Shown here: positions 25,014-34,693 of the stretch, piece by piece | Numbering within the stretch: the stretch's first letter is position 1 | How the letters are laid out: each line of letters opens with the position of its first letter | Origin: Cnuibacter physcomitrellae | Lineage (GTDB): Bacteria; Actinomycetota; Actinomycetes; Actinomycetales; Microbacteriaceae | Assembly: GCF_014640535.1 (NCBI RefSeq) | Contig: NZ_BMHD01000001.1 | Location: 1,676,214 to 1,740,213, forward strand | Length of the DNA: 64,000 nucleotides | Direction: 5' to 3' | The notes under the pieces: generated by a model | What the model saw: the letters and a program-made list of their open reading frames with translations, nothing else | The model's database searches: none | Told to the model about the DNA's origin: nothing | Made by a program: the position numbers and the translations under genes

Positions 25014-26074
25014 CCCGGCGCGCCCTGGTCGCCCGGCTCGACAGCGTCGGCGACGTCCTCCTCTGCGGGCCGGCGATCCGCGCGATCGCCGCCTCGGACG
25101 AGGTCGACGAGGTATGGCTGCTCTGCAGCGCCGTCGGCGCGCCGGCGGCGCGACTGCTCCCCGGGGTCGACCGGGTGCTCGTCTGGGACTGCCCGTGGAT
25201 CACCGCGAGCACCCCCGCGGCGACCCCGGAGACGATGGCCGACCTCCGCTCGCTGCTGGCCGAGGCTCGACCCGACGTGGCAGTCATCCTCACCTCCTTC
25301 CATCAGTCCCCGCTCCCGCTCGCGCTGGAGCTGCGACTCGCGGGCGTGCGCCGCATCGCGGGCGCGTCGGTCGACTTCGCCGGCTCGCTCCTCGACGTGC
25401 GGCTGAAGCCCGGCGAGGACTTCCCCGAGGACCAGCCCGAACCGGTGCGCGCGCTCACCCTCGCCCGCGCCGCGGGCTTCGACCTGCCGCCCGGCGACGA
25501 CGGCGAGCTGCGGATGCGGACCGACCCGCGTGGCGAGGAGCTGTTCCGCGCGCCGGATCCCTTCGTCGTCGTCCACCCCGGCGCCTCCGCGTCCGCCCGC
25601 CGGTGGCCGGCCGAGCACCATCGGGAGCTCGTGCGCCTGCTCGCCGAGGACGGCGTGCGCTGCGTCGTGACCGGCGGCTCCGGTGAACGCGAACTGACCG
25701 CCCGCGTCGCGGGACGCGACGGCGTCGACCTCGGTGGCGACACGGATCTCGGAGTGCTCGCCGACGTGGTCCGCCGCGCCGCGGTGCTGGTCTGCGGCAA
25801 CACCGGTCCCGCGCACCTGGCCGCCGCGGTGGGCACACCGGTCGTCAGCCTGTTCTCGCCGGTCGTCCCACCGGAGCGCTGGGCGCCGTACGGCGTGCCC
25901 CACGTGCTGCTGGGCGACCAGCACGCCGCGTGCCGCGGCACGCGGGCGACCGAGTGCCCGGTGCCCGGGCATCCGTGCCTGACCTCGGTGACCCCGGCGG
26001 CCGTGCGCGAGGCGGTGCTCGCGCTGGCGCCGGCGCTGTCGGAGCGCCGGACGCGGGAGAGGAGCGGCGTATGA
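25010..26074 (+). CDS. Glycosyltransferase family 9 (heptosyltransferase-like) protein
   Basis: This 354-aa GT9 protein has [20 protein letters not shown] at the start, [19 protein letters not shown] in the middle and [20 protein letters not shown] with [16 protein letters not shown] near the end. The DxxGD loop and NTGPAHLA motif are those of ADP-heptose transferases. A Cys-rich stretch near residues 306-324 ([15 protein letters not shown]) is seen in many GT9 enzymes. It overlaps gmhB and the next glycosyltransferase by four bases each. Confidence 0.9.
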   Translation: MTRRALVARLDSVGDVLLCGPAIRAIAASDEVDEVWLLCSAVGAPAARLLPGVDRVLVWDCPWITASTPAATPETMADLRSLLAEARPDVAVILTSFHQSPLPLALELRLAGVRRIAGASVDFAGSLLDVRLKPGEDFPEDQPEPVRALTLARAAGFDLPPGDDGELRMRTDPRGEELFRAPDPFVVVHPGASASARRWPAEHHRELVRLLAEDGVRCVVTGGSGERELTARVAGRDGVDLGGDTDLGVLADVVRRAAVLVCGNTGPAHLAAAVGTPVVSLFSPVVPPERWAPYGVPHVLLGDQHAACRGTRATECPVPGHPCLTSVTPAAVREAVLALAPALSERRTRERSGV

Positions 26075-27090
26075 GGATCCTGCTCTGGCACGTGCACGGC
26101 GGATGGACGGACGCCTTCGTCCGCGGCGAGCACCAGTACCTCCTGCCGACGAGCCCCGATCGGGACGGCTGGGGACTTGGCCGCGGAGGCCGGGACTGGC
26201 CGCCGAACGCCGTCGAGGTGCCTCTCGAGGAGCTGCGCAGCGCCGACCTCGACGCCGTCCTGCTGCAGCGCACCGACGAGCTCGACGCGGTCGAGCGCCT
26301 CACCGGTCGCCGCGCCGGCATCGACGTCCCCGCGGTCTTCGTCGAGCACAACACCCCCCGGGGCGACGTGCCGAACAGCGTGCATCCCCTCGCCGACCAG
26401 CGCGACATCCCGATCGTGCACGTGACGCACGTGAACCGGATGCTGTGGGACGGCGGTCGGGCGCCGACGCTCGTCGTCGAGCACGGGGTGGCGGATCCGG
26501 GGCACCTCTACACGGGCGAGCTGGAGCGGATCGGGGTGGTCGTGAACGAACCGGTCCGCCGCTGGCGGGTCACCGGCACCGATCTCCTCCCCGGCTTCGC
26601 CGACGTCGCGCCGCTCGACGTGTTCGGCATGGGCGCGGAGGCGCTGCCGGAGGCGCTCGAGCTCGACCGCGACCGCCTCCGGATCGAGGGCGACGTCCCG
26701 ACGTCGAGGCTGCACCGCGAGCTCGCCCGGCGTCGTCTCTACCTGCATCCGATGCGGTGGACGAGCCTGGGGCTCTCCCTCCTCGAGGCGATGCACGCGG
26801 GGATGCCGGTGGTCGCACTCGACGCCACGGAGGCCTCGCGTGCCGTGCCCCCGGAGGCCGGCCTGGTCTCCGCCGACCTCGACGCCCTCCACGCGGAGGC
26901 CCGGGCGCTGATGCAGGATCCGGACCTCGCCCGACGCAAGGGCGACGCCGCGAGAGCGCACGCTCTCGCGCACTACGGGCTCGCCGCGTTCCACGCCCGG
27001 TGGGACGCGGTGCTGGCCGACCTGATCGACGAACACGCGCATCGCCGGAGCCTGCGGGCGACCGGCTCATCTGGAAGGGAGTCCCGATGA
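26071..27090 (+). CDS. Glycosyltransferase, GT-B type
   Basis: The 339-aa protein has a start reading [17 protein letters not shown] and a C-terminal nucleotide-sugar site, [23 protein letters not shown], with the conserved E..A.G.PVV pattern of GT4-like enzymes. The N-terminal half is less typical; [14 protein letters not shown] and [12 protein letters not shown] are its visible motifs. It may add a sugar to the same glycan as the GT9 enzymes. Donor and acceptor are unknown. Its start overlaps the upstream stop and its stop overlaps the next start, both by four bases. Confidence 0.8.
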   Translation: MRILLWHVHGGWTDAFVRGEHQYLLPTSPDRDGWGLGRGGRDWPPNAVEVPLEELRSADLDAVLLQRTDELDAVERLTGRRAGIDVPAVFVEHNTPRGDVPNSVHPLADQRDIPIVHVTHVNRMLWDGGRAPTLVVEHGVADPGHLYTGELERIGVVVNEPVRRWRVTGTDLLPGFADVAPLDVFGMGAEALPEALELDRDRLRIEGDVPTSRLHRELARRRLYLHPMRWTSLGLSLLEAMHAGMPVVALDATEASRAVPPEAGLVSADLDALHAEARALMQDPDLARRKGDAARAHALAHYGLAAFHARWDAVLADLIDEHAHRRSLRATGSSGRESR

Positions 27091-28334
27091 GGATCTCGAT
27101 GGTCTCGGAGCACGCCAGCCCGCTGGCGACGCTGGGCGGAGTGGACGCGGGCGGCCAGAACGTCCACGTCGCGGCGCTCTCCCGGGAGCTCGCCGCACGC
27201 GGCCACACCGTCACGGTGTTCACGAGGCGCGAGGACGCGACCCTGCCCGACCGGGTGGAGCTGTGCCCCGGCGTCGAGGTGGTGCACGTCGACGCCGGGC
27301 CGCCCGAACGCATCTCGAAGGACGAGCTGCTGCCGTTCATGGACGTCTTCGCCGACCACCTCGTCGAGCACTGGCGGGAGGAGACGCCGGATGTGGTGCA
27401 CAGCCACTTCTGGATGTCGGGCCTCGCCGCAGAGGGCGCGGTGCGGCGCCTCCCGCGCCCGGTGCCGGTGGTGCACACATTCCACGCGCTGGGGACCGTG
27501 AAGCGCCGCCACCAGGGGCTGGAGGACACCTCCCCGGCCGAGCGCGCGGTCCTCGAGCCGATGGTCGGCACCGCCGCCGACGTGGTCATCGCCACCTGCT
27601 CTGACGAGGCCTTCGAGCTGAAGGCGATGGGCGTCGACACCTCGCACATCTCCGTGGTGCCCTGCGGCGTGGACCTCGACCTCTTCAGCCCGGAGGGGCC
27701 GACCGAGCCCCGGGGACCGAAGCACCGCATCATGACCGTGGGGCGGCTCGTGCAGCGGAAGGGCGTGGGACTGACGATCTCCGCGCTCAGGCAGCTGGTC
27801 GACGAGGGCCGCGACGACGTCGAGCTGGTGGTCCTCGGCGGATCGCGACCGCCGGGCCAGGTCGACGAGGATGCGGACGTGCAGCGGCTGCGCACGCACG
27901 CCAGGGCCTTGGGCGTGGAGCACCTCGTCACCTTCCGGGGCCAGATCCGGCAGGCCGATCTGCCCGCGGCGCTGCGCTCGGCGGATGTGGTGGTCTGCGC
28001 TCCGTGGTACGAGCCGTTCGGCATCGTGCCCCTCGAGGCCATGGCGACCGGGACCCCGGTCGTCGCCGCCGCGGTCGGCGGGCTGATCGACAGCGTCGTC
28101 GACGGCGTCACCGGCGTCCACGTGCCCCCGCGCGACGCGGAGGCCATCGCCTCCGCCCTCGGCGCGCTCCTCGACGACCCGGCACGCCTGCGGCGACTGG
28201 GGCTGGCGGGGCACGCCCGCACCGTCTCCCGGTACTCGTGGCAGCGGGTCGCTCGCGACACGGAGTCCGTCTACGACCAGCTCACCGGAGCCCGATCGGC
28301 GCGGAGCCGCCGACGGAAGGAGGCCCACTCGTGA
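27087..28334 (+). CDS. Glycosyltransferase family 4 protein
   Basis: This 415-aa GT4 enzyme shows the family order: [24 protein letters not shown] in the acceptor domain, [48 protein letters not shown] and the donor-site segment [19 protein letters not shown]. The pattern resembles MshA and sucrose-synthase-like transferases using nucleotide sugars. In this cluster it probably builds a surface glycan. It overlaps both neighbours by four bases. Confidence 0.9.
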   Translation: MRISMVSEHASPLATLGGVDAGGQNVHVAALSRELAARGHTVTVFTRREDATLPDRVELCPGVEVVHVDAGPPERISKDELLPFMDVFADHLVEHWREETPDVVHSHFWMSGLAAEGAVRRLPRPVPVVHTFHALGTVKRRHQGLEDTSPAERAVLEPMVGTAADVVIATCSDEAFELKAMGVDTSHISVVPCGVDLDLFSPEGPTEPRGPKHRIMTVGRLVQRKGVGLTISALRQLVDEGRDDVELVVLGGSRPPGQVDEDADVQRLRTHARALGVEHLVTFRGQIRQADLPAALRSADVVVCAPWYEPFGIVPLEAMATGTPVVAAAVGGLIDSVVDGVTGVHVPPRDAEAIASALGALLDDPARLRRLGLAGHARTVSRYSWQRVARDTESVYDQLTGARSARSRRRKEAHS

Positions 28335-28996
28335 CCATCGTCGAGACCCGGGAGCAGCTGACCGCCGGGGCCCTGCTGGAGGAGCATCTCCAGCACCACC
28401 TCGAGACGATCGAGGCGCTCCGCGACCGCCTCCCCGACATCACCGCCTGGGGCGAGCGGCTCGCCGACCGGCTCCTCCACGGCCAGCGGCTCCTCGCGGC
28501 GGGCAACGGCGGCTCGGCCGCCGAGGCCCAGCACCTCACCGCCGAGCTGGTCGGACGGTTCGACGGCGAGCGCAGGCCGTTCTCCGCGATCTCGCTCCAC
28601 GCCGAGTCGTCGAGCCTCACCGCGATCGGCAACGACTACGGCTACGACCAGGTCTTCGCCCGTCAGGTGCTGGCGCACGCCCGCGCCGGGGACGTCGTGA
28701 TGCTGTTCTCGACCAGCGGGACGAGCCCCAACCTCCTGGCCGCGGCCGAGGCCGCCCGGAAGGTGGGGGCCGCCACCTGGGCCCTGACCGGCTCGGGACC
28801 GAACGCCCTCTGCCTCGCGTGCGACGAGCACATCGCGCTGCCCGGCACGGGGGCCGCCGTGCAGGAGGCCCAGCTCGTCGTGCTCCACCTGCTCTGCCGC
28901 GTGTTCGACGCCCGGGTCCACGCGCACGACGCGGGTGCGCCTCCGTCGGCGACAAGCGGATCGTGCGGATCGCTGCTCGAGGGAGGCCGCTCATGA
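28331..28996 (+). CDS. gmhA: Sedoheptulose 7-phosphate isomerase
   Basis: GmhA (221 aa) converts sedoheptulose 7-phosphate to D-glycero-D-manno-heptose 7-phosphate, the first step to ADP-heptose. The SIS domain is clear: [60 protein letters not shown], and C-terminal metal-site residues in [17 protein letters not shown]. The protein is about 25 residues longer than E. coli GmhA, mostly at the C-terminus. The GTG at 28331 overlaps the GT4 stop. Confidence 0.93.
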   Translation: MTIVETREQLTAGALLEEHLQHHLETIEALRDRLPDITAWGERLADRLLHGQRLLAAGNGGSAAEAQHLTAELVGRFDGERRPFSAISLHAESSSLTAIGNDYGYDQVFARQVLAHARAGDVVMLFSTSGTSPNLLAAAEAARKVGAATWALTGSGPNALCLACDEHIALPGTGAAVQEAQLVVLHLLCRVFDARVHAHDAGAPPSATSGSCGSLLEGGRS

Positions 28997-30363
28997 GGAT
29001 CGTGGTGGTGGGCGACACGCTGCTCGACGTCGACGTCGAGGGCTCCTCCGATCGCCTCGCCCCCGACGCCCCCGCTCCCGTCGTGACCGTCAGCGAGCGT
29101 CTCTCGCGAGCGGGCGGAGCCGGGCTCGTGGCATCGCTGCTCGCGCGCGACGGGCACGACGTCGACCTCGTCACCGTGCTCGGCGACGACGACCGGACCG
29201 CGGACATCGAGGAGGACCTCGCAAGGACTGGGCGCGTGCGGGTCATCGCCGCGAGGAGCGGGGCGCCGACGCCGTCGAAGTCGCGCATCCGCAGCTCCGG
29301 GCACGTCGTCGCGCGCCTCGACGAGGACTGCGGGCTCACGACCCCGCCCCCCGTGACCGCGGACATGCTCGCCGCGATCGGCGGCGCCGACGCGATCGTG
29401 GTGGCCGACTACGGCCGCGGCCTCACCGCCGACGAGCGGCTGAGGACCGCCCTGGACGACGCGGGCCGCCGCATCCCGCTGGTCTGGGACCCGCATCCGA
29501 GAGGGAGCAGACCGGTCCGCTCGGCGGCGGTCGTGACGCCGAACCTCGCGGAGGCCCGCGGCTTCTCCGGCATCGCCGGAGACGACCGCCGCGCCGCCGC
29601 CGAGGCTGCCGCGAGGCTGTCGGACGAGTGGGGAGCCGGCGCGGTCCTGGTCACGCTCGGACACGAGGGAGCCCTGCTGCACCGTCCCGACGCTCCCCCG
29701 CACCTCGTCCCCACCACCGAGGTGCGCGGAGCGGACACCTGCGGCGCCGGCGACAGGCTCGCGGCCTCGATCGCCGGGGCGCTGGCGCGCGGCGCGGACC
29801 TCTCCTCCGCCGTGCAGTCCGCGGTCGCCTCGGTCGGCCGCTTCCTCGCCGAGGGCGGCGTGAGCTCCCTCGTGCTGCCCGACAACGCGCGTCCCCTCGG
29901 GGGCGATGGGGATGCCGCCCTGACGGTGGTGCGCGCCATCCGGGCTCGCGGCGGCACGGTCGTCGCCACGGGCGGCTGCTTCGACCTGCTGCACGCCGGC
30001 CACGCGAGGACGCTCGCCGCCGCACGCGCCCTCGGCGACTGCCTCGTGGTCTGCCTCAACAGCGACGACTCCGTGCGCCGGCTCAAGGGCGCCGAACGCC
30101 CGATCATGGGCCAGGAGGACCGCAGCGATCTGCTCAGCGCCCTCGAGTGCGTCGACGCGGTGCTGGTCTTCGACGAGGACACCCCCGTCGAGGCGCTCCG
30201 CCGGCTCGAGCCCGACCTCTGGGTGAAGGGCGGGGACTACACCGCCGACCAGCTGCCGGAGACCGCGGTCATCGCCGAGTGGGGCGGTCGCACCGTGACC
30301 GTGCCCTACGTCCCCGGCCGCTCCACCACCCGCCTCGCCGGGGCGCTCTCCCGGGTCGGCTGA
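28993..30363 (+). CDS. HldE-like heptose kinase/adenylyltransferase, divergent copy
   Basis: This 456-aa two-domain protein has an N-terminal PfkB kinase (VVVGDTLLDVDVEG, APDAPAPVVTV, DTCGAGDRLAAS with the catalytic Asp) and a C-terminal cytidylyltransferase-like domain (GGCFDLLHAGHARTL, LKGAERPIMG, VKGGDYTADQ). This is the HldE architecture, which phosphorylates heptose 7-phosphate and adenylylates heptose 1-phosphate. The kinase substrate loop reads AGGAGLVASLL instead of the usual PGGAANxA, so kinase specificity may differ. A second, more canonical copy lies at 34690. It overlaps gmhA by four bases. Confidence 0.87.
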   Translation: MRIVVVGDTLLDVDVEGSSDRLAPDAPAPVVTVSERLSRAGGAGLVASLLARDGHDVDLVTVLGDDDRTADIEEDLARTGRVRVIAARSGAPTPSKSRIRSSGHVVARLDEDCGLTTPPPVTADMLAAIGGADAIVVADYGRGLTADERLRTALDDAGRRIPLVWDPHPRGSRPVRSAAVVTPNLAEARGFSGIAGDDRRAAAEAAARLSDEWGAGAVLVTLGHEGALLHRPDAPPHLVPTTEVRGADTCGAGDRLAASIAGALARGADLSSAVQSAVASVGRFLAEGGVSSLVLPDNARPLGGDGDAALTVVRAIRARGGTVVATGGCFDLLHAGHARTLAAARALGDCLVVCLNSDDSVRRLKGAERPIMGQEDRSDLLSALECVDAVLVFDEDTPVEALRRLEPDLWVKGGDYTADQLPETAVIAEWGGRTVTVPYVPGRSTTRLAGALSRVG

Positions 30364-30412
30364 CCTCGCCGCCTCCCCACCGCTCCTCCATCCGTCTCCC
30401 GAAAGGACCGCC

Positions 30413-31111
30413 ATGCCCGACACCCGACAGCTCGGAACCGTCATCGTCACCGGAGGGGCCTCCGGACTCGGGGCCGCCGTCGCCGCCGCCGTGCGCGCGG
30501 CGGGCGGCACCGCCCTCGTGCTCGACCTCGACGTCAGCGCCCTGACCGATGAGCACGCCTTCGCCTGCGACGTCTCGGACACCCGAGCGACCGAGGCGCT
30601 GGTCGACGAGCTCGCCACCCGATTCGGCGGCCTGGATGCGGTGGTCACCGCAGCGGGCGTCGACCGGCCCGCCCCGCTCGACGGGATCAGCGGCACCGAC
30701 TGGGAGCGCATCGTAGGCGTCAACCTGCTCGGCACCGTCGCGGCGGTCCGGGGCGCGCTGCCGCACCTCAAGGCGAGCCATGGCCGCGTCGTCACGATCG
30801 CGTCGTCCCTCGCCCTGCGTGCCCTCGGGGACGCCACGGCGTACTGCGCGTCCAAGTTCGGCGTCCTCGGCTTCTCGCGCTCCCTGGCCGCCGAGACGAA
30901 GGGGCAGCTCGGCGTCACCACGATCATCCCGGCCGGGATGAACACACGCTTCTTCGACGGACGGGACGAGCAGTACAAGCCCGGGGCGGACGCGCAGCTC
31001 GTCGACGCCTCGGAGGTGGCGGACGCCGTCGTGTTCGCGCTGACCCGACCCGAGGGAGTCGAGGTGCGCGAACTGGTGATCGCCCCCGAGCAGGAGCCGT
31101 CCTGGCCCTGA
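30413..31111 (+). CDS. Short-chain dehydrogenase/reductase
   Basis: This 232-aa classical SDR has [11 protein letters not shown] for NAD(P) binding, a catalytic Ser in [10 protein letters not shown], and YCASKFG as YxxxK. It has a C-terminus of [11 protein letters not shown] type. It is not an HldD epimerase, which is a longer extended SDR. It sits 49 nt after the divergent HldE-like gene with a TCCCGAAAGGACC ribosome site, so it belongs to the glycan operon. It may act on a sugar intermediate; substrate unknown. Confidence 0.85.
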   Translation: MPDTRQLGTVIVTGGASGLGAAVAAAVRAAGGTALVLDLDVSALTDEHAFACDVSDTRATEALVDELATRFGGLDAVVTAAGVDRPAPLDGISGTDWERIVGVNLLGTVAAVRGALPHLKASHGRVVTIASSLALRALGDATAYCASKFGVLGFSRSLAAETKGQLGVTTIIPAGMNTRFFDGRDEQYKPGADAQLVDASEVADAVVFALTRPEGVEVRELVIAPEQEPSWP

Positions 31112-31137
31112 GGTCTCGACTATCGGCCAGAGACGTC

Positions 31138-31143
31138 GATACT
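31138..31143 (+). promoter_or_regulatory. -10 element of nadE, leaderless
   Basis: GATACT ends 6 nt before the GTG at 31150, so nadE may have its own promoter inside the glycan cluster. Confidence 0.45.
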
Positions 31144-31149
31144 GGAGAC

Positions 31150-31974
31150 GTGCGCCCACTTCAGAAGACCATCATCGACGAGCTCGAGGCCAAGCCCGAG
31201 ATCGATCCGGCCCAGGAGGTCGAGAACCGCGTCTCGTTCCTCTGCGACTACCTCCGCGCCAGCGGCGCCCGGGGATTCGTCCTCGCCGTCAGCGGGGGCC
31301 AGGACTCCAGCCTCACCGGTCGCCTCTGCCAGCTGGCGGTCGAACGCCTCCGTGAGGAGGGACGCGAGGTCGAGTTCGTCACCGTCCGGATGCCGTACCG
31401 GGTCCAGGCCGACGAGGACGACGCTCAGCTCGCCCTCGGCTTCATCCAGGCCGGGCCGGGTGTGGTGATCAACATCCAGCACGGCGTCGACGGTGTCGCT
31501 CGCGACTACGCCGAGGCCGTCGGAGGCGACATGTCCGACTTCACCAAGGGCAACGTGAAGGCCCGCACCCGGATGGTGGCGCAGTACGCCCTCGCCGGCG
31601 AGCGGGGCCTGCTCGTGGTGGGCACCGACCACGCGGCCGAGGCGGTGACCGGGTTCTTCACGAAGTACGGCGACGGCGGCGTCGACATCACCCCGCTCAC
31701 GGGGCTGACCAAGCGCCAGGGCAAGCAGATCCTGGCGTACCTGGGCGCCCCGGCCCGGCTGTACGAGAAGGCGCCGACCGCCGACCTGCTCGACCACGAG
31801 CCCGGCCAGACCGACGAGGCGAACCTCGGGCTCACCTACTCCGACATCGACGACTTCCTCGAGGGTCGCGAGGTGGAGGAGTCGGTGGCCGAGGCGATCG
31901 AGCAGCGCTTCCTCGCCACGCGGCACAAGCGCACCGTGCCCGCCACCCCGTTCGACACCTGGTGGCGCGTCTGA
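31150..31974 (+). CDS. nadE: NAD synthetase, ammonia-dependent type
   Basis: NadE (274 aa) amidates nicotinate adenine dinucleotide to NAD. The PP-loop is [15 protein letters not shown], followed by [62 protein letters not shown] and the C-terminal KAPTADLLD. There is no glutaminase domain, so ammonia is the nitrogen donor. Length matches E. coli NadE. It ends 12 nt before a hairpin terminator. A housekeeping gene in a glycan cluster is probably a passenger. Confidence 0.96.
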   Translation: MRPLQKTIIDELEAKPEIDPAQEVENRVSFLCDYLRASGARGFVLAVSGGQDSSLTGRLCQLAVERLREEGREVEFVTVRMPYRVQADEDDAQLALGFIQAGPGVVINIQHGVDGVARDYAEAVGGDMSDFTKGNVKARTRMVAQYALAGERGLLVVGTDHAAEAVTGFFTKYGDGGVDITPLTGLTKRQGKQILAYLGAPARLYEKAPTADLLDHEPGQTDEANLGLTYSDIDDFLEGREVEESVAEAIEQRFLATRHKRTVPATPFDTWWRV

Positions 31975-31985
31975 CGTCCTGACGG

Positions 31986-32016
31986 CGACGGCCTCCCTTC
32001 TGTGGAGAGGCCGTCG
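31986..32016. terminator. Bidirectional hairpin terminator between nadE and a convergent GT9 gene
   Basis: A 10-bp perfect G/C-rich stem (31986-31995 with 32007-32016) encloses an 11-nt loop between two converging genes. No strong U-tract is present. Confidence 0.7.
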
Positions 32017-32034
32017 CGAGCCGGACGGTCGCCG

Positions 32035-33171
32035 TCAGGCGCCCAGGAACGTCGTCGCGACGACCGCATGGACGGGCCGGGCGTCGAGCAGCGACGACAC
32101 GTCGGACCACACGGCGTCGACCGAGACGTCGGCGACGAACGAGTCGTCGTGCTCGCAGCGCGGAGCCGTCCAGCCGACCTGGGTGGCGTCCGTCCCGCAG
32201 ACCGGGCACCGAGTGGTCCACGCGAGCTGCACGCGGTGGTGGGTGCGGGTGAGCGGCCCGCCGTTGATGAGGTTGCCGACCCAGAAGACCGACGCCGTGG
32301 GGCACCCGACCGCCTGCGCGAGGTGACGCGGTCCGCTGTCGTTGCCCACGAAGACGTCGGCCTGGGCGAGCAGACCGGCCAGCTCGCCGAGGCTCAGGCG
32401 GCCGCCGAGCGAGGTCACGAGCGAGCTCGACGCCAGGTCGGCGATCCCGTCGGCCACGTGCGCGTCCGCTCCCTCGCCGACCACGAGGACCTGGATGCCC
32501 TCGCCGGCGAGCCGTCCCGCGACCTCCGCGAACCGCTCGGCGGGCCACCGCCGCCGCGGGTCGCTCGCCCCGGGGTGGATGACGGCGCGGCCTGCCGTGC
32601 CGTGGGCCAGATGTCCCGCGGCGGCCGTCCGCTCGCCGTCGGTGACGATGATGCGCGGGTCGAGAGAGACCGGATCCGCCCCGGCCAGCGCCACCGTCTC
32701 GAGCCAGCGCAGCACCTCGTGCTGGTAGTACTCGTAGGGCATCGTCCGCTCGAGGGCGAGCGCGTCGTCCGTGGCGGTCCCGATCGTGTGTCGGGCACGC
32801 AGCTCGGCGAGGAACGGGTTCGAGTGGCGTCCGCCGCCGTGCAGCTGGCACGCCAGGTCGAAGCGCCGGGCCCGCATCCGGGTCAGGAAGTCGGCGATCT
32901 CGCCGCGGTCCTCGGAGTCGTCGGGGCTGTTCACGCCGCGCGCGCGGGGCAGCACCTCCACCCGGGAGACGCTCCCGGGCCGGCCCTGGAGGAGCTCCTC
33001 GTGCATCCTCGTGCCCAGCAGCACGATCTCCGCCTCCGGATAGGCGGCCGCGAGTGCGTCGATCGCCGGGAGCGCGAACAGGAGGTCGCCGAGTCCGCCT
33101 CCCCTCAGCACCGCGATGCGGAGGACGTCGTCGAAGGGGTCCCGGCGGCTCCGGGCGGGTCTGGAGGGCAT
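32035..33171 (-). CDS. Glycosyltransferase family 9 (heptosyltransferase-like) protein
   Basis: The 378-aa protein has the GT9 start LRIAVLRGGGLGDLLFALPAI, then DLACQLHGGGRHSNPF, AVIHPGASDPRRRWPAERFA and DVFVGNDSGPRHLAQAVGCPT near the C-terminus. A pair of Cys-x-x-Cys-type residues (RCPVCGTDA) lies late in the protein. The ATG at 33171 is preceded by GAGAGGAACG; a longer frame upstream overlaps the divergent dehydrogenase gene and is rejected. It is the third GT9 enzyme in 10 kb. Confidence 0.89.
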   Translation of the reverse strand: MPSRPARSRRDPFDDVLRIAVLRGGGLGDLLFALPAIDALAAAYPEAEIVLLGTRMHEELLQGRPGSVSRVEVLPRARGVNSPDDSEDRGEIADFLTRMRARRFDLACQLHGGGRHSNPFLAELRARHTIGTATDDALALERTMPYEYYQHEVLRWLETVALAGADPVSLDPRIIVTDGERTAAAGHLAHGTAGRAVIHPGASDPRRRWPAERFAEVAGRLAGEGIQVLVVGEGADAHVADGIADLASSSLVTSLGGRLSLGELAGLLAQADVFVGNDSGPRHLAQAVGCPTASVFWVGNLINGGPLTRTHHRVQLAWTTRCPVCGTDATQVGWTAPRCEHDDSFVADVSVDAVWSDVSSLLDARPVHAVVATTFLGA

Positions 33172-33286
33172 GCGATCGTTCCTCTCGGTCGCCTGATCTG
33201 TTCCCCGCGCATCCCCGATCGAAACCCGTGCCCTCCGATCCGGCGTGTCGGGTGTGAGGGCCCCGCCGAGTGGGTACGGGGCAGGC

Positions 33287-34693
33287 ATGCTGCCACCGAC
33301 CACCCCGCTCGACGACTCCCCCGGCCTCACCCCGGCCGACGGGACCATCGTCATCACCGACCCCCGGACCGGGGCCCTCGTCGGCGCCATCGAGCCGGCC
33401 GGACAGCAGGAGGTGGCCGCGGCGGTGGACCGCGCGAGGGCCGCCGCCCCCGGCTGGGCTGCCACGGCTCCCGCCCGGCGTGGCACCGCCCTCCACGGGA
33501 TCGCGGCCGTGCTGCGCGAGCACGAGGCCGAGCTCGCCGACCTCAACCAGCGCGAGACGGGCAAGCCGTTCACGCAGGCCCTCGAGGGGATCAGGGCGGG
33601 CGTCTCCACCCTCGAGCAGTACGCCGAGCTCGGTCCCCTGCACACCGGGCGCGCACTGCGGGGGGCCGTCACCTCCGTCGACTACACGATCGCGGAGCCG
33701 CGCGGCGTGGTCGCGGTCATCACGCCCTGGAACGACCCGGTCGCCGTCGCCGCAGGCCTCCTCGGCGCCGCCGTCGTCACGGGCAACACCGTCGTCTTCA
33801 AGCCCAGCGAGCGTTGCCCGCACCTCGGTCGCAGGCTCGGCGAGCTCGTCGCCGGCGCTCTGCCGGAGGATGTGGTCGTCACGGTCGACGGGGACGCCGA
33901 CACCGGAGCCGCGCTGGTCGCGCATCCGGATATCGCGATGGTGGCGCACGTGGGATCGACGGCCGCGGGTGAGCGGATCGCCCGCGCGGCGGCCCTGACC
34001 GGAGCGCACGTCGTGCGCGAGAACGGCGGCAACGACGCCCTCATCGTCGATGCGGGCGTCGACCCCGTGTGGGCGGCGGAGCAGGCCGCCGTCGGCGCCT
34101 TCGCCAACACGGGCCAGATCTGCACCTCGGTCGAGCGCGTCTACGTGCACCAGGACGTGGCCGACGACTTCCTCGCTGCTCTCGTCAAGGAGGCGCAGGC
34201 GAGGACCGGCTCCCCGTCGTTCGGGCCCCTCGTCGACGAGACCCTGCGGCGCAGCGTGCACGCCCAGGTGCAGGAGGCGATCGACGACGGCGCCGAGGCC
34301 CTCACCGGCGCGACCGTGCCCGAGGGCGCCGGCAGCTGGTACCCCGCGACGGTGCTCACCGCGTGCCGGCCGTCGATGACGATCATGCGCGAGGAGACGT
34401 TCGGTCCGGTGGCGCCCGTCCAGGTGGTGCGCGACTTCGACGAGGCGCTCTCGCTCGCGGCCCGAGGCCGGTACGGCCTGGCGGCGACCGTGCTGTCCAC
34501 CGACCTGTCGCACATCCAGCGCGCCGTGACCGGGCTCGACGTCGGGACCGTGAAGGTCAACGCGGTGTTCGGCGGCGCACCCGGCGGTTCCGCGGAACCG
34601 CGCCGGTCGAGCGGCTCCGGCTTCGGCTACGGCCCGGGCCTCCTCGACGAGATGACCCTGACCAAGGTCGTGCACATCGAGGCGGCGCCGTGA
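33287..34693 (+). CDS. Aldehyde dehydrogenase family protein
   Basis: This 468-aa NAD(P)-dependent aldehyde dehydrogenase has VITPWNDPVAVAAGLLGAAV, TVVFKPSERCP, HVGSTAAGERIARAA, the catalytic Glu in ENGGNDALIVDAG and the catalytic Cys in NTGQICTSVERV. The C-terminal EETFGPVAPVQVV is typical. It could oxidise a sugar aldehyde or semialdehyde made by the cluster. The ATG at 33287 is the first start in the region of family similarity. The stop overlaps the canonical HldE gene (GTGA). Confidence 0.88.
   Translation: MLPPTTPLDDSPGLTPADGTIVITDPRTGALVGAIEPAGQQEVAAAVDRARAAAPGWAATAPARRGTALHGIAAVLREHEAELADLNQRETGKPFTQALEGIRAGVSTLEQYAELGPLHTGRALRGAVTSVDYTIAEPRGVVAVITPWNDPVAVAAGLLGAAVVTGNTVVFKPSERCPHLGRRLGELVAGALPEDVVVTVDGDADTGAALVAHPDIAMVAHVGSTAAGERIARAAALTGAHVVRENGGNDALIVDAGVDPVWAAEQAAVGAFANTGQICTSVERVYVHQDVADDFLAALVKEAQARTGSPSFGPLVDETLRRSVHAQVQEAIDDGAEALTGATVPEGAGSWYPATVLTACRPSMTIMREETFGPVAPVQVVRDFDEALSLAARGRYGLAATVLSTDLSHIQRAVTGLDVGTVKVNAVFGGAPGGSAEPRRSSGSGFGYGPGLLDEMTLTKVVHIEAAP

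Noticed and set aside
30413-31111. SDR gene in the heptose cluster as HldD epimerase
   Set aside because: It is a 232-aa classical SDR with YCASK; HldD is a longer extended SDR with a sugar-binding domain.
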